Shown: positions 8,175 to 16,742 of the stretch, in pieces
Layout of the letters: each line of letters begins with the position of its first letter
Position numbering within the stretch: the stretch's first letter is position 1
Assembly (NCBI RefSeq): GCF_013256625.1
Contig: NZ_CP053908.1
Span: forward strand, 4,464,001-4,528,000
DNA: 64,000 bases
Reading direction: 5' to 3'
Source of the DNA: Hymenobacter sp. BRD128
GTDB lineage: Bacteria > Bacteroidota > Bacteroidia > Cytophagales > Hymenobacteraceae
The notes under the pieces: generated by a model
Databases searched by the model: none
What the model saw: the letters and a program-made list of their open reading frames with translations, nothing else
Told to the model about the DNA's origin: nothing
Translations under genes and position numbers: made by a program

Positions 8175-9422
8175 CTACTTTTTGGCTCTTAGCTTGCTGA
8201 GCTTTTGCCGGGTGTCGGGGGTGTCTTTTAGCTGCAACGCTTTGGTATAGGCGGCAATAGCCAGCGCGGGCTGCTTCTGCGCACTGTAGTAGTCGCCCAA
8301 GCTGTCGTGCACATTGAAGCTGGTGGGATAATTACGCGCATTAAGCTGGAACATGGCCAGGGCGTGGGCGGCCTGGTTGCTTTGCAGCAAGTAGTAGGCG
8401 AGGCTGTTCACCATTGGCTCGGGCGGCAGCACGGGGTAGCCCATCGCGGCCGATACACGCTGGTAGTGTGCCTCCACAAAGGCGGCGGGCTGGATTTTCG
8501 AGCCGGGCTCAGACAAATCGTAAAGCGCCGCCGGCGACGGGGCGTAGGCCTGGAACAGAAAGCGCAGCGCGTCGTAGGTAGCGGGCAGCGGCACCGAGCC
8601 GTGGGTATCGTTGGGGTAGTACTTGGACCGCACGCGCAGGCCGTTGCCGGAGTGGCGGGCCAATTCGTCGCGCAGGCTCAGCTTGGAGCGCATAAAATCG
8701 GTGGCCGAAGACGTGTCGCGGCGCACCTGCACCGTGTCGAAGCCCGTCGGCATCGTGTTGGCAATGCCCACAAACAGCGCCCGGCCGGCCAGCCCCGGCT
8801 GGGCCAGCAGGCCAGGAGCCTCCCGCAGCAGCTTCTGCCCATCCCACCACATGCTGGGGTCGAGGGCCACGTAATTGTCAAACAAAGCAGGGTGGTGCAG
8901 CAGCGTGTTCATCACCAGCAGGCCGCCAAACGAATGGCCCACCAGCGTGCGGTGGGGCACGGTGGGGTAGTGGGCATCGACGTAGGGAATCAGCTCCTTT
9001 TCTAAAAACGCCGTAAAGTTTTCGCCGCCACCGGAGCTTTTCAGCGCCTCAGCCGGCAGGCCCGGGGCACTAGTTACGTGGGTAGGCGTAAGGTCGCGGG
9101 TGCGGTTGGTGTTCGGAATGCCCACCACAATCATCTCGGGTAATACCGTGTTGCCGTTGACTTGGCTTAGTTGCTGCACCATGCCCATCACGGAGGCAAA
9201 ATGCGCATCGCCATCGAGCACGTACAGCACCGGGTAGCGCTGCTGGGCATAGGTAGGGTCGTTGGCGCCGGCCGGCACGTACACCCACAGCTTGCGCTTT
9301 TCGTTGAGCACGCTAGAAGTCACGCTATCGACGCGGCCGATTACGATGGTGTTGTTCTTAACGGTTTGCGCCCGCGTCAGCGTGGTTAGGATGCAGAGCC
9401 ATAGCAGAAGAAGTTGTTTCAT
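8175..9422 (-). CDS. Secreted alpha/beta-hydrolase (esterase D/Fes-like) with TPR tail
   Basis: 415 residues with a signal peptide (MKQLLLLWLCILTTLTRA). The esterase core has an oxyanion/strand region (YPVLYVLDGD), the nucleophile elbow GHSFGG, and a later Asp/His in YPNDTHGS, as in the putative-esterase family that includes enterobactin esterase Fes and bacillibactin esterase BesA. Residues from about 330 on (AHALAMFQLNARNYP, then ALAIAAYTKALQL) form tetratricopeptide-like helices. The hydrolase probably acts in the periplasm; the substrate (ester of sugar, siderophore or acyl chain) is not decided by sequence. It lies between two GH13 genes. Confidence 0.85.
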   Translation of the reverse strand: MKQLLLLWLCILTTLTRAQTVKNNTIVIGRVDSVTSSVLNEKRKLWVYVPAGANDPTYAQQRYPVLYVLDGDAHFASVMGMVQQLSQVNGNTVLPEMIVVGIPNTNRTRDLTPTHVTSAPGLPAEALKSSGGGENFTAFLEKELIPYVDAHYPTVPHRTLVGHSFGGLLVMNTLLHHPALFDNYVALDPSMWWDGQKLLREAPGLLAQPGLAGRALFVGIANTMPTGFDTVQVRRDTSSATDFMRSKLSLRDELARHSGNGLRVRSKYYPNDTHGSVPLPATYDALRFLFQAYAPSPAALYDLSEPGSKIQPAAFVEAHYQRVSAAMGYPVLPPEPMVNSLAYYLLQSNQAAHALAMFQLNARNYPTSFNVHDSLGDYYSAQKQPALAIAAYTKALQLKDTPDTRQKLSKLRAKK

Positions 9423-9469
9423 AGTGGCTTGAGAAAAGACCGCACGGCACGTGCTGCGCGGTACTAAAG

Positions 9470-10912
9470 CTAGGGCTTTTTGGTACTGAGCACGCGCCAG
9501 CCGTGGGCGGGCACCGTTACCTGCGCATCCGTCACCGGCGAGCCCACGTCGGCGAAGGCGTCGGTCACGGTTTCGGCGGGGTGGGCAAGCGTTTGGGATT
9601 GCGCGCCGAGGTTCACGGCCACCCAGGTTTTGGCCCGGCCATCGCCGCTAGCCCGCTCAAACACGAAGCAGTCGGCCGGGGCCGGCAAGATGGTAAATTT
9701 GGCGCAGGCGTCGCCGTTGCGCAGGGCCGGGCTATTTTGCTTGAGGTGCAGCAGCGCGGCGTAAAACGCATTGAGCGGGTAGCCATTCCACTGAATGGTA
9801 TCCTTGTCGAAAAAGCGCAGCTTTTTGGTCGAGTCTGCCTCTTGGCCGCTGTAAACCAACGGAATGCCGGGTACCAGCGCCGTGAGCACGGCCAGGGCCT
9901 GGGCATTGGCCCCTAGCCGCACGCCCTCGGGATTGTCCCAGCTGTTAACGTCGTGCGAGCTGGTGAAATTCATTAGGTACACGCCGGCCGGGTACATCCG
10001 GCGCTCGGCCGCGAAGTAGCCGGGCAGCGCCGCTACCGGCCGCTTACCCTGCGCCACGCTGTCGAGGAGGTAGTGCAGCTTGAGGGCGTAGGTGGCATCG
10101 AAGGCCTTTTCGAGCAGGTGCGTATGGGGCGTGAAGGTGCCTTTAGGCAGGAAGGGCGGGTCGTGCAATTCGTCCCACTCGGCGAGCATAAACACAGGCT
10201 TTATCTTCTCCAAAGCAGCCCGCGTGCTGTCCCAGAAGTCGGTGGGCACCAGCCCGGCCACATCGCAACGGAAGCCGTCGAAACCCACGTCCTTCACCCA
10301 GTAGGCCATGCTTTCGGCCATGTACTGGCGCAGGCCAGGCTTCGAGTAGTCGAGGTCGATGACATCCTGCCAGTCGGCCACGGGCGGCACGAAGTTGCCC
10401 TTCGCATCGTGGGTAAACCAGTCGGGATGCTGCTTGCTCAACTCACTGTCCCAGCTGGTGTGGTTGGCCACCCAGTCGAGGATGACGTGCATACCCAGCT
10501 TATGCGCCTCGTTTATAAGGTGCTGCAAATCAGCCAGGCTGCCAAATTCTGCGTTCACGCTCCGGTAGTCGCGCAGCGAGTACTGGCTGCCCAGCTTGCC
10601 CTTGCGCTTCACCTCGCCGATGGGCTGCACCGGCATCAGCCACAGCACGCTCACACCCATTTTTTGCAGGCGCGGTAGGTGCTTCTCGAAGGCCCGGAAC
10701 GTGCCCTCGGGCGTGTACTGGCGCACATTTACCTGGTAGAGGCTGGCATTGGTAGCCCAGGCCGGGTGCTGAATGGTGAACGGCGCGGGCGGCCGGCAAT
10801 TGGCCGGAATGGCGGTATCGGCCTGGCTAGCTGGGTCGGGGGGCGAACAAGCGGCTAGCCCCAGCAGGCCCAGCAGCACGCGCCCCGGCCGGTGAAGAGT
10901 GGGAAGAAGCAT
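9470..10912 (-). CDS. Alpha-amylase family glycoside hydrolase (GH13), lipoprotein
   Basis: 480 residues from the ATG at 10912, which gives a lipoprotein signal (RVLLGLLGLAAC, Cys22). A longer frame starting at 10978 would overlap the divergent gene at 10949 and was rejected. GH13 regions are intact: DWVANHTS, GFRCDVAGLVP (nucleophile Asp), FMLAEWDE (acid/base Glu), FTSSHDVNSW. The C-terminal beta domain ends in GWRVLSTKK. It is a paralogue of the cytoplasmic enzyme at 6719-8074, so the pair could process alpha-glucans first at the envelope and then inside the cell. It is 47 bases upstream of the esterase gene and heads the run. Confidence 0.9.
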   Translation of the reverse strand: MLLPTLHRPGRVLLGLLGLAACSPPDPASQADTAIPANCRPPAPFTIQHPAWATNASLYQVNVRQYTPEGTFRAFEKHLPRLQKMGVSVLWLMPVQPIGEVKRKGKLGSQYSLRDYRSVNAEFGSLADLQHLINEAHKLGMHVILDWVANHTSWDSELSKQHPDWFTHDAKGNFVPPVADWQDVIDLDYSKPGLRQYMAESMAYWVKDVGFDGFRCDVAGLVPTDFWDSTRAALEKIKPVFMLAEWDELHDPPFLPKGTFTPHTHLLEKAFDATYALKLHYLLDSVAQGKRPVAALPGYFAAERRMYPAGVYLMNFTSSHDVNSWDNPEGVRLGANAQALAVLTALVPGIPLVYSGQEADSTKKLRFFDKDTIQWNGYPLNAFYAALLHLKQNSPALRNGDACAKFTILPAPADCFVFERASGDGRAKTWVAVNLGAQSQTLAHPAETVTDAFADVGSPVTDAQVTVPAHGWRVLSTKKP

Positions 10913-10948
10913 AGCGCAAGGTAACAGGCTCACAAGGAAGAGCAGCGC

Positions 10949-11695
10949 ATGTTGAAAGACCTGAGCCAGGAGAACCACACGCCCATCCGCCGCGCCCTCC
11001 TAATTGATGTAGAAGTAGATAGCGCCGGCGTGCTCCAGAAATCGGAATTAGTAATGGGCGACTCGGTGCTGGCCGCCAAGGTGCTGGCGTTTGTGCGGCA
11101 GTTGCCCACGCAACGGGCGGCCAGCTTCATCAGCGCCCTGCTGCATGGCAAGCGCACGGCTAGCCGGGCGCGGGGCGTATTTTCGGTGCTGTATGCCCGC
11201 TCGGGCCGGCAGCTGGTGGGCTTCAACTGGCTGGTCATGGACAAGCAATTGCAGGAAGAGCTAGCCCGCAATGCTCAGCGCCGCCGCGCCGCGTTTGCCA
11301 AGCAGTTCAACAACGCCAGTACCCCCCTCACCCTGGCTAGTGGCCTCTACTACGAGCTGGCCGCCGGTGGCCTGGGTTGGATAAACTGCGACCGCCTGCT
11401 CGCCCCGGGCCCGCGCATTCGCTATACCGTCGCCACCCCCGACCCCTGCACGGTAGTTTCCCTGGTATTTAAAGGCCAGCGCAGCATCCTGGCCAGCTCG
11501 CGCACCGGGGGCAGCGCGGCCATCTTCGAGCAAGTGCCGGGCGGTCAGGCGGCCACGGTGGTAGCCTTGCGTCGCGAAAAAGGCATTACCTACCTGGCCA
11601 CCAGCGGCGTAAGCTTAGGGCAAACGGCGCAGCCCACGCTGAGCTTCCACCCCGTTACGCTGGCGCAGCTGCGTACCGCGCTAGCCCAGCTGTAA
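10949..11695 (+). CDS. Hypothetical protein
   Basis: 248 residues, no signal peptide or membrane helix. The N-terminal third (VEVDSAGVLQKSELVMGDSV, then VLAFVRQLP) resembles the strand-helix pattern of TonB-type C-terminal domains, but too weakly to name. Residues near 150 contain LGWINCDRLL, which I associate with uncharacterised Bacteroidota proteins. Start taken at the ATG at 10949, 36 bases from the divergent amylase start, so the two share a short promoter region. Function unknown. Confidence 0.6.
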   Translation: MLKDLSQENHTPIRRALLIDVEVDSAGVLQKSELVMGDSVLAAKVLAFVRQLPTQRAASFISALLHGKRTASRARGVFSVLYARSGRQLVGFNWLVMDKQLQEELARNAQRRRAAFAKQFNNASTPLTLASGLYYELAAGGLGWINCDRLLAPGPRIRYTVATPDPCTVVSLVFKGQRSILASSRTGGSAAIFEQVPGGQAATVVALRREKGITYLATSGVSLGQTAQPTLSFHPVTLAQLRTALAQL

Positions 11696-11735
11696 TGCCA
11701 GGCAACTGCTTGCTGCCAACGCCCGACGGATACGC

Positions 11736-12272
11736 TCAGCGCCCGGCCGGGCGTTGTGCCTCATACCACACGCAAGCCGTGCCATTTTCCACAAACTCAT
11801 TGCCCGCCGCTAGCCCGATTTTCTCCAGAATGCGCCGCGAGCCGGCGTTTTGCGCATCGGCGTAGGCGCAGATGCGCGGCAGCCTTAGCACATCAAAGCC
11901 ATGAGCTAGCCAGGCCTGGGCAGCCTCGTAGCCGTAGCCCTGACCCCAGAAGCGCGGCAGGAACCGGTAGCCCAGGTCGTAAAAATCGCGCTGGCCATTT
12001 ACCGGGCCGGCTACCAGCTTCAGGCCGGCCCAGCCCATAAACTCGCCGGTGGCGCGCAGCAGCACCGCCCAGCGCCCGATGCCGTGGGCCGCGTACTGCG
12101 CCTGAATGTAGGCAATGGTGGCCAGGCTATCGGCCGGGCTAGCCGCCTGCGGGCCGCCAATGCCACGCAGGTAGCGCCGCACGGCCGGGTCGCTATCCAG
12201 CGCAAACATGCCGGGGGCGTCGGCGGCTGTCAGCGGGCGCAGCAGCAGGCGGTTGGTGGTGAAAGGGTGCAC
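11736..12272 (-). CDS. GNAT family N-acetyltransferase (RimJ/RimL-like)
   Basis: 178 residues with the typical opening TNRLLLRPLTAADAPGMFALDSD, the acetyl-CoA region (YDLGYRFLPRFWGQGYGYEA, in which the Q/RxxGxG/A loop is GQGYGYEA), and the final IGLAAGNEF strand. This branch acetylates protein N-termini, amino sugars or amino acids, and the substrate is not predictable. The start codon is GTG (12272). A TATTTTG box on the minus strand at 12303-12309 could be its -7 element. Convergent with the hypothetical gene before it. Confidence 0.87.
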   Translation of the reverse strand: MHPFTTNRLLLRPLTAADAPGMFALDSDPAVRRYLRGIGGPQAASPADSLATIAYIQAQYAAHGIGRWAVLLRATGEFMGWAGLKLVAGPVNGQRDFYDLGYRFLPRFWGQGYGYEAAQAWLAHGFDVLRLPRICAYADAQNAGSRRILEKIGLAAGNEFVENGTACVWYEAQRPAGR

Positions 12273-12385
12273 AGGTGAGGGCTAGCCAGGTTCAGGGGGC
12301 GGCAAAATACAGGAAAACAGCTCACGCGGCCACGCGAACCGGCATTTTTGCGTATGCGGTGCGCGTACATTTTTTTCGTTTTTCT

Positions 12386-13018
12386 ATGGGCGTTGTTGCT
12401 TTTCGCCGCCGCTTGTGGCTGCTGGCCGGGCTAGCCTGGGGCATATTGGGGAGCATGGCGGCGCTGGTAGTTCGCTTCGGCCAGGCGTCGGTTGATGAGC
12501 CGCTGCTGCTGGCGCTGCACCGCCATGCCACGCCGGCGCTCGATGGGCTGGCCATTTTTTTTACCATTGCGGGCAATACCTGGCCCGTGGCAGCGGCCGG
12601 CGTGCTCACCGCCGCCGCGCTGGTCTGGGCCGGCCGGCGCCGCGATGCCTGGCTGTTTGCCGCCGGGCTGGGCGGCTCCATGCTGCTCACGCAAGTCATC
12701 AAGTACGCGGTGCAGCGGCCCCGGCCGGCGCTGTGGCTCAGCCTGCGGCCCGAGCATACGTTCAGCTTTCCCAGCGGCCACGCCATGGACACGGCGGCGC
12801 TGGCCACGGCGCTGTTTTTTGTGCTGCCGCGCCACCGCCGCCTGTGGGCCTTGGCTCCGCTGTTTGCGCTGAGTGTGGGCATGGCACGCATGTATTTGGG
12901 CGTGCATTACCCTAGCGATGTGCTGGCGGGCTGGAGCAGCGCCGTAGGCTGGGTGCTGCTGGTGCAGTTGGTGGCCGCTAGCCGTGCCCAGCCCACGCTA
13001 GTAGCTGCGGTCGATTAG
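12386..13018 (+). CDS. Phosphatase PAP2 family membrane protein
   Basis: 210 residues with five to six hydrophobic segments. The three PAP2 motifs are present: KYAVQRPRP (KxxxxxxRP), FSFPSGHAM (PSGH) and ARMYLGVHYPSDVLAG (RxxxxxHxxxD). It should dephosphorylate lipid phosphates such as phosphatidate, phosphatidylglycerophosphate or undecaprenyl pyrophosphate at the membrane. I took the ATG at 12386, since the upstream part of the frame is not protein-like. The stop codon overlaps that of the convergent dehydrogenase gene by 4 bases. Confidence 0.88.
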   Translation: MGVVAFRRRLWLLAGLAWGILGSMAALVVRFGQASVDEPLLLALHRHATPALDGLAIFFTIAGNTWPVAAAGVLTAAALVWAGRRRDAWLFAAGLGGSMLLTQVIKYAVQRPRPALWLSLRPEHTFSFPSGHAMDTAALATALFFVLPRHRRLWALAPLFALSVGMARMYLGVHYPSDVLAGWSSAVGWVLLVQLVAASRAQPTLVAAVD

Positions 13019-14078
13019 AACTTTACGCCAAACTTAGTCCCCGTCTTTTCCAGGTCCTGCACCACCGCATCGAGCAGCGGAATGCCCTCAATGAGCCGGT
13101 GCGCGGCCATCGCCCGCTCGGGGTCGCCGGGGATGAGCACCTGCTTGCCTGCCACGGCTTTGGCTTCGCGGAAGGTGGTTATCCACTTGTCCATGTGCTG
13201 CTTAAACTCGTCGGCCGGCCGGAAGGCATCGACGCGCATGGCCCCAAAGAAGTGCCCCAGCCCCTGGCCCACCGGGTCGGCGGGCGGCTGCAAAAAGGCC
13301 ACGAACGGCGGCACCCACGGCCCGTAATTGGCCCCGCTCAGCACGGCCGAAAAAATATCGACTACCGCGCCCAGGCCGTAGCCTTTGTGCGAGCCGGTGG
13401 CGCCCCCAGCGGCTGCAGGGCGCCGCCGTTTTTCACAGCGTTGGCGTCGGTGCTGGGGTGGCCTTCGGCATCCTGGGCCCAGCCCTCAGGGATGGGCAGG
13501 TGCTTGCGCTGCGCGATTTCGAGCTTGCCGTTGGCGGCCGTAGTGGTGGCCATGTCGAGCACAAAGTCGGGCTGCTCGCCGGCCGGCACGGCCACGGCGA
13601 TGGGGTTGGTACCCAGCAACCTGTCGAGCGAATACGTGGGCGCCACCAGCGGCGAGGCGTTGGTCATGGCGATGCCTATCATGTCCTGCGCCAGCCCCAG
13701 CATGGCGTGGTAGCCGGCAATGCCGAAGTGGTTGGAGTTCTTCACCGATACCCAGCCGGTGCCTACCAGCGCGGCTTTTTGCATAGCAATGCGCATGGCC
13801 TTGGGGCCCACCACCAGCCCTAGCCCGCCGTCGCCATCGACCACGGCCGTGCTGGGCGTTTCGTAGCTGATGCCCACCCGCGGCCGGGCATTAATGCGGC
13901 CCGCCTCCCAGAGGCGCACGTAGCCCGAGAGCCGCGCCACGCCGTGCGAATCGACGCCCCGCAAATCGGCCGAGAGCAGGGTTTCGGTGGCTAGGGTGGC
14001 GTCGGCCTCGGAGCAGCCGATGGCCTGGAACACCTGCTCGGCAAAGGTGAACAGCTGCTGGTAGGAGAAGGTAGGCAT
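13015..14078 (-). pseudogene. Ldh family malate/lactate dehydrogenase, frameshifted
   Basis: An NAD(P)-dependent Ldh2/MDG-type oxidoreductase (malate/L-lactate/ureidoglycolate dehydrogenase fold) read from the ATG at 14078 (MPTFSYQQLFTFAEQVF). Typical motifs include RGVDSHGVARL, NSNHFGIAGYHA and MTNASPLVAPT. Reading breaks near 13408: the frame passes NGGALQPLGA into nonsense, whereas inserting one G in the G-run there restores LGGATGSHKGYGLG, the expected substrate/cofactor loop, and joins to the downstream frame VLSGANYGPW to a normal C-terminus at 13015. So the gene is full length except for one missing base in a homopolymer. It may be a true recent pseudogene or a sequencing error. Confidence 0.85.
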
Positions 14079-14220
14079 GAGAAAAGAAGGCCGGCCCGTG
14101 CAAGCCAAAGCACTGGGCAAGGAGGCACATTGGGGGCTGCAAACCTACTACTGCCGTGCCGAGGCCGCCACTTGGGGATTGTATTGATAAATTTATTACT
14201 GATAATTAATAAGTTACTTT

Positions 14221-14265
14221 TTTTCAACGTAAAAATTAGTTTAAAACTAATTTTTACGTTGAAAA
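14221..14265. promoter_or_regulatory. Long perfect palindrome, probable BlaI-family operator
   Basis: Perfect inverted repeat with 21-nt arms (14221-14241 and 14245-14265) and a 3-nt centre (TAA), in an AT-rich island that stands out from GC-rich surroundings. The half-site core is CAACGTAAAAATTAG. It ends 37 bases before the BlaI-type repressor gene, which is where self-regulating BlaI/MecI operators lie. It differs from the classical TACA/TGTA dyad. No stop-and-T-run context suggests a terminator. Confidence 0.75.
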
Positions 14266-14302
14266 CTTACGTACTTCGCCTTGTCACCTCAGTTAGCTAG
14301 CT

Positions 14303-14713
14303 ATGCAACCACCATTTCCTGAACTAACCCGCGCCGAAGAGCAGGTGATGCAGCTGCTCTGGCAGCGCGGCCCCAGCTACGTGAAGGACCTGCGCGAGGC
14401 CCTGCCGCTGCCGCTGCCGGCCCTTACTACGGTGAGCACCATTGTGCGCATTCTGGAGCAAAAGGGCTTTGTGGGCTACGAGCCGGTGGGGCGGGGCTAC
14501 CGCTACCACGCCCTGGTGGCGCAGGACGACTACCGGCGCTTCTCATTGCGCAAGCTGCTGCGCGGCTACTTCGGTGGCTCGTTTGGGCAGCTGGTATCCT
14601 TTTTTGCCCAGGATGAAAACCTCGATGCCGCCCAGCTCGATGCCCTGCTGCGCCAGGCCCCGGCCGAGGGGCTAGCCCCGGACTCGCCCACCGAAAATCA
14701 ACCCCTAGCCTAA
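14303..14713 (+). CDS. BlaI/MecI/CopY family transcriptional repressor
   Basis: 136 residues. The N-terminal winged helix matches the penicillinase-repressor family: LTRAEEQVMQLLWQRGPSYVKDL, then TTVSTIVRILEQKGFVGYE and GRGYRYHALV, followed by the dimerisation helices. Such repressors are inactivated by cleavage triggered by a BlaR1-type membrane protease, and an M56 protein lies two genes downstream. Spacings of 12 and 39 bases suggest one operon. It probably binds the palindrome at 14221-14265. The signal could be beta-lactam, copper or another envelope stress; no beta-lactamase is nearby. Confidence 0.92.
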   Translation: MQPPFPELTRAEEQVMQLLWQRGPSYVKDLREALPLPLPALTTVSTIVRILEQKGFVGYEPVGRGYRYHALVAQDDYRRFSLRKLLRGYFGGSFGQLVSFFAQDENLDAAQLDALLRQAPAEGLAPDSPTENQPLA

Positions 14714-14725
14714 GCCCGCCCCGCC

Positions 14726-15184
14726 ATGCCTCGTCTTCTGCTATTCAGCCTCCTGCTGGCCCTGGCTACGGCCTGCGCCAGCACCAAGCCCACTGGCCGC
14801 CTCGACCGCCAGGGCGACCGCCAAGGGCGCTACCGCACCTACTACGACGATGCCCGCACGCAGCTTTTTATGCGGGGCCGCTACCGGCACGGGCAGCCGG
14901 TGGGGCGCTGGCGCTACTACGCGCAAGCCGGCGAAGTGCAGCATAAGGAGCGCTACCGCCGCCACGGCCTCAGCGACATCACCTACTACTACCCTAGCGG
15001 CCGGGTGGCGAAGCAGGGCCACGCGCGTCTGGCCGACGAGCCCGATGGCCTGCATTTCTACTGGTTCGGCGACTGGAACTACTACTCGCCCGCCGGGGCG
15101 CTCGATAGCGTGCAGGTGTATACCCTGGGCAAACGCACCGGCACCCGCCACCTGAGTGCCAGCCCAATGACGCTTGCTAAGTAG
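14726..15184 (+). CDS. Hypothetical lipoprotein with MORN-like repeats
   Basis: 152 residues with a lipoprotein signal (RLLLFSLLLALATAC, Cys17). The mature part has repeated G-x-W/R-YY-x-x-G strands (GRYRTYYDD, GRWRYYAQAGE, ITYYYPSGRVAKQG, NYYSPAGALD), like the beta-hairpin repeats of MORN/YwqK-type proteins. These usually act as interaction platforms. It sits between the BlaI repressor and the M56 protease and is probably co-transcribed, so it may take part in the same envelope-sensing circuit. This role is inferred only from position. Confidence 0.75.
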   Translation: MPRLLLFSLLLALATACASTKPTGRLDRQGDRQGRYRTYYDDARTQLFMRGRYRHGQPVGRWRYYAQAGEVQHKERYRRHGLSDITYYYPSGRVAKQGHARLADEPDGLHFYWFGDWNYYSPAGALDSVQVYTLGKRTGTRHLSASPMTLAK

Positions 15185-15223
15185 CAGCTTGGCCATTATG
15201 CATCACCACTTCCCGTTTGTGCT

Positions 15224-16714
15224 ATGGATACTTCCTTTCTGATGGGCTGGCTAGCAGGTACGCTGGTGCCGCTCGGGGCCGTCTGGCTCTTGTTTCGGCT
15301 GGTGCTGCGGCGCGAGCGATGCTTTGGCTACAACCGCGCCTTGCTGCTGCTGGCGCCGGTGGTGGCCTTGGCGCTGCCGCTGCTGCCCCGCCCCAATGTG
15401 GCCAGCTGGCTAGCCCCCACTGGCGCGCCGGTGCTAGTAGCGGGGGCGGTAGCGCTGCCCATGCCCCGCGTGGTGCTAGCGTCTGCGCCGGGCTGGCAGC
15501 CCGATACATGGCTGATTAGCTTGTATTTGCTCGGGGTGCTGGTATCGCTGAGCTGCCTGGCTTATCGCTACGGGCGGCTGCGGCGCGCTACCCGGCACCT
15601 GCCCCGCGAACGCCGGCCCGGCTACGTGCTCGCCTATACCGGCGGGCGCCTGCCCACGAGCTCCTTCGGCCGCACCATTTTTTGGGATGATACAGCCGAA
15701 CTGACTGCTACGGAGGCTACGTCGGTGCTGGCGCATGAGCTAGGGCACGTGCGCCAGGGGCACAGCCACGAGCTGTTATGGCTCGAAGTGTGGCGAGCGC
15801 TGCTCTGGTTCAATCCCTTCGCCCACCTACTGCTACCGGCCCTGCGCCTCACCCACGAGCTGCTGGCCGACTGGGAAGCCATGCGGCAAGTGGCTAGCCC
15901 CGCCGATGCGCTGGCCCCGGCGCCGCCCTACCCCTCGCTGCTGGCCCGGCTGGCCGTGCGCCGCGTGGCCGGGCCGGGCTACTCATCCCTGGTTCAATCG
16001 TTTGCCTTTTCCTTCACCTTAACCCGAATTGCCATGTTGCAGAATCAGATTCCTGTGCGCCGCTGGAAGCAGTGGCTAGCCTTGCCCGTGCTGGGTGGGA
16101 TGTTTTTGGCTACGGCTTGCCAGTCGAACAACGAGCCGGTAGTGCCCCAGCAAGCGGCCACCGAAAAGATAGCGGAAATGCCCTTGGAAACGCTCCAGAG
16201 CAGCATGACCAGGATACTGGAAGCAAAGTTAGCCCCGTATGAACAGCAGCGACGCGCTGGACAGCCTCTTTCGGCCGGGCAACAGCGGTCGTATGACTAC
16301 CTCAAGCAGCAGCTTAAAGCCACCCAGGAAATGGCCCCGCCGCCGCCGCCGCCACCTGTGCTGACTACCCGGCCCGACGTAGCCATTGGGGAGGCCGATA
16401 GAGTCTACACCTACGTCGAGCAGATGCCTCATCTGCCCGGCAAACCCGGCATGGGCGCCATCGTCGAGCAGATTCAGCACAACCTCATGTACCCAGCCGG
16501 CCCGCCCCAGGAGGGGAAAGTGTTCGCCAGCTTCACGGTGAATGCCGGTGGCAGCGTGGGCGATACGAAGATTGTGAAAGGGTTATCTCCAGCCTACGAC
16601 GAGGCCGTGGTGTCAGCTATCCAACGGCTGCCACGCTTCGAGCCCGGCCAGCAAAGCGGCCAGCCGGTGGCCGTGAGTTTCACGGTGCCGGTTACGTTTA
16701 AAGTAGCGCCTTGA
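15224..16714 (+). CDS. BlaR1-like M56 metallopeptidase with C-terminal TonB domain
   Basis: 496 residues. The N-terminus has hydrophobic segments at about 7-28, 38-55 and 95-113. The zinc site is HELGH at 171-175, with Glu212 in THELLADWE as likely third ligand, and the ALLWFNPF segment between is an M56 hallmark. Another hydrophobic stretch (WLALPVLGGMFLATAC) lies near 285-300, followed by a Pro-rich linker (MAPPPPPPPV) and a C-terminal TonB-like domain (GKVFASFTVNAGGSVGDTKI up to VTFKV). This M56-TonB arrangement is common in Bacteroidota and replaces the penicillin-binding sensor of true BlaR1. It likely cleaves the BlaI repressor encoded upstream in response to an envelope signal. Confidence 0.9.
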   Translation: MDTSFLMGWLAGTLVPLGAVWLLFRLVLRRERCFGYNRALLLLAPVVALALPLLPRPNVASWLAPTGAPVLVAGAVALPMPRVVLASAPGWQPDTWLISLYLLGVLVSLSCLAYRYGRLRRATRHLPRERRPGYVLAYTGGRLPTSSFGRTIFWDDTAELTATEATSVLAHELGHVRQGHSHELLWLEVWRALLWFNPFAHLLLPALRLTHELLADWEAMRQVASPADALAPAPPYPSLLARLAVRRVAGPGYSSLVQSFAFSFTLTRIAMLQNQIPVRRWKQWLALPVLGGMFLATACQSNNEPVVPQQAATEKIAEMPLETLQSSMTRILEAKLAPYEQQRRAGQPLSAGQQRSYDYLKQQLKATQEMAPPPPPPPVLTTRPDVAIGEADRVYTYVEQMPHLPGKPGMGAIVEQIQHNLMYPAGPPQEGKVFASFTVNAGGSVGDTKIVKGLSPAYDEAVVSAIQRLPRFEPGQQSGQPVAVSFTVPVTFKVAP

Positions 16715-16742
16715 ACTGAGGCTAGCCAGCGGTTCCCTGTTC

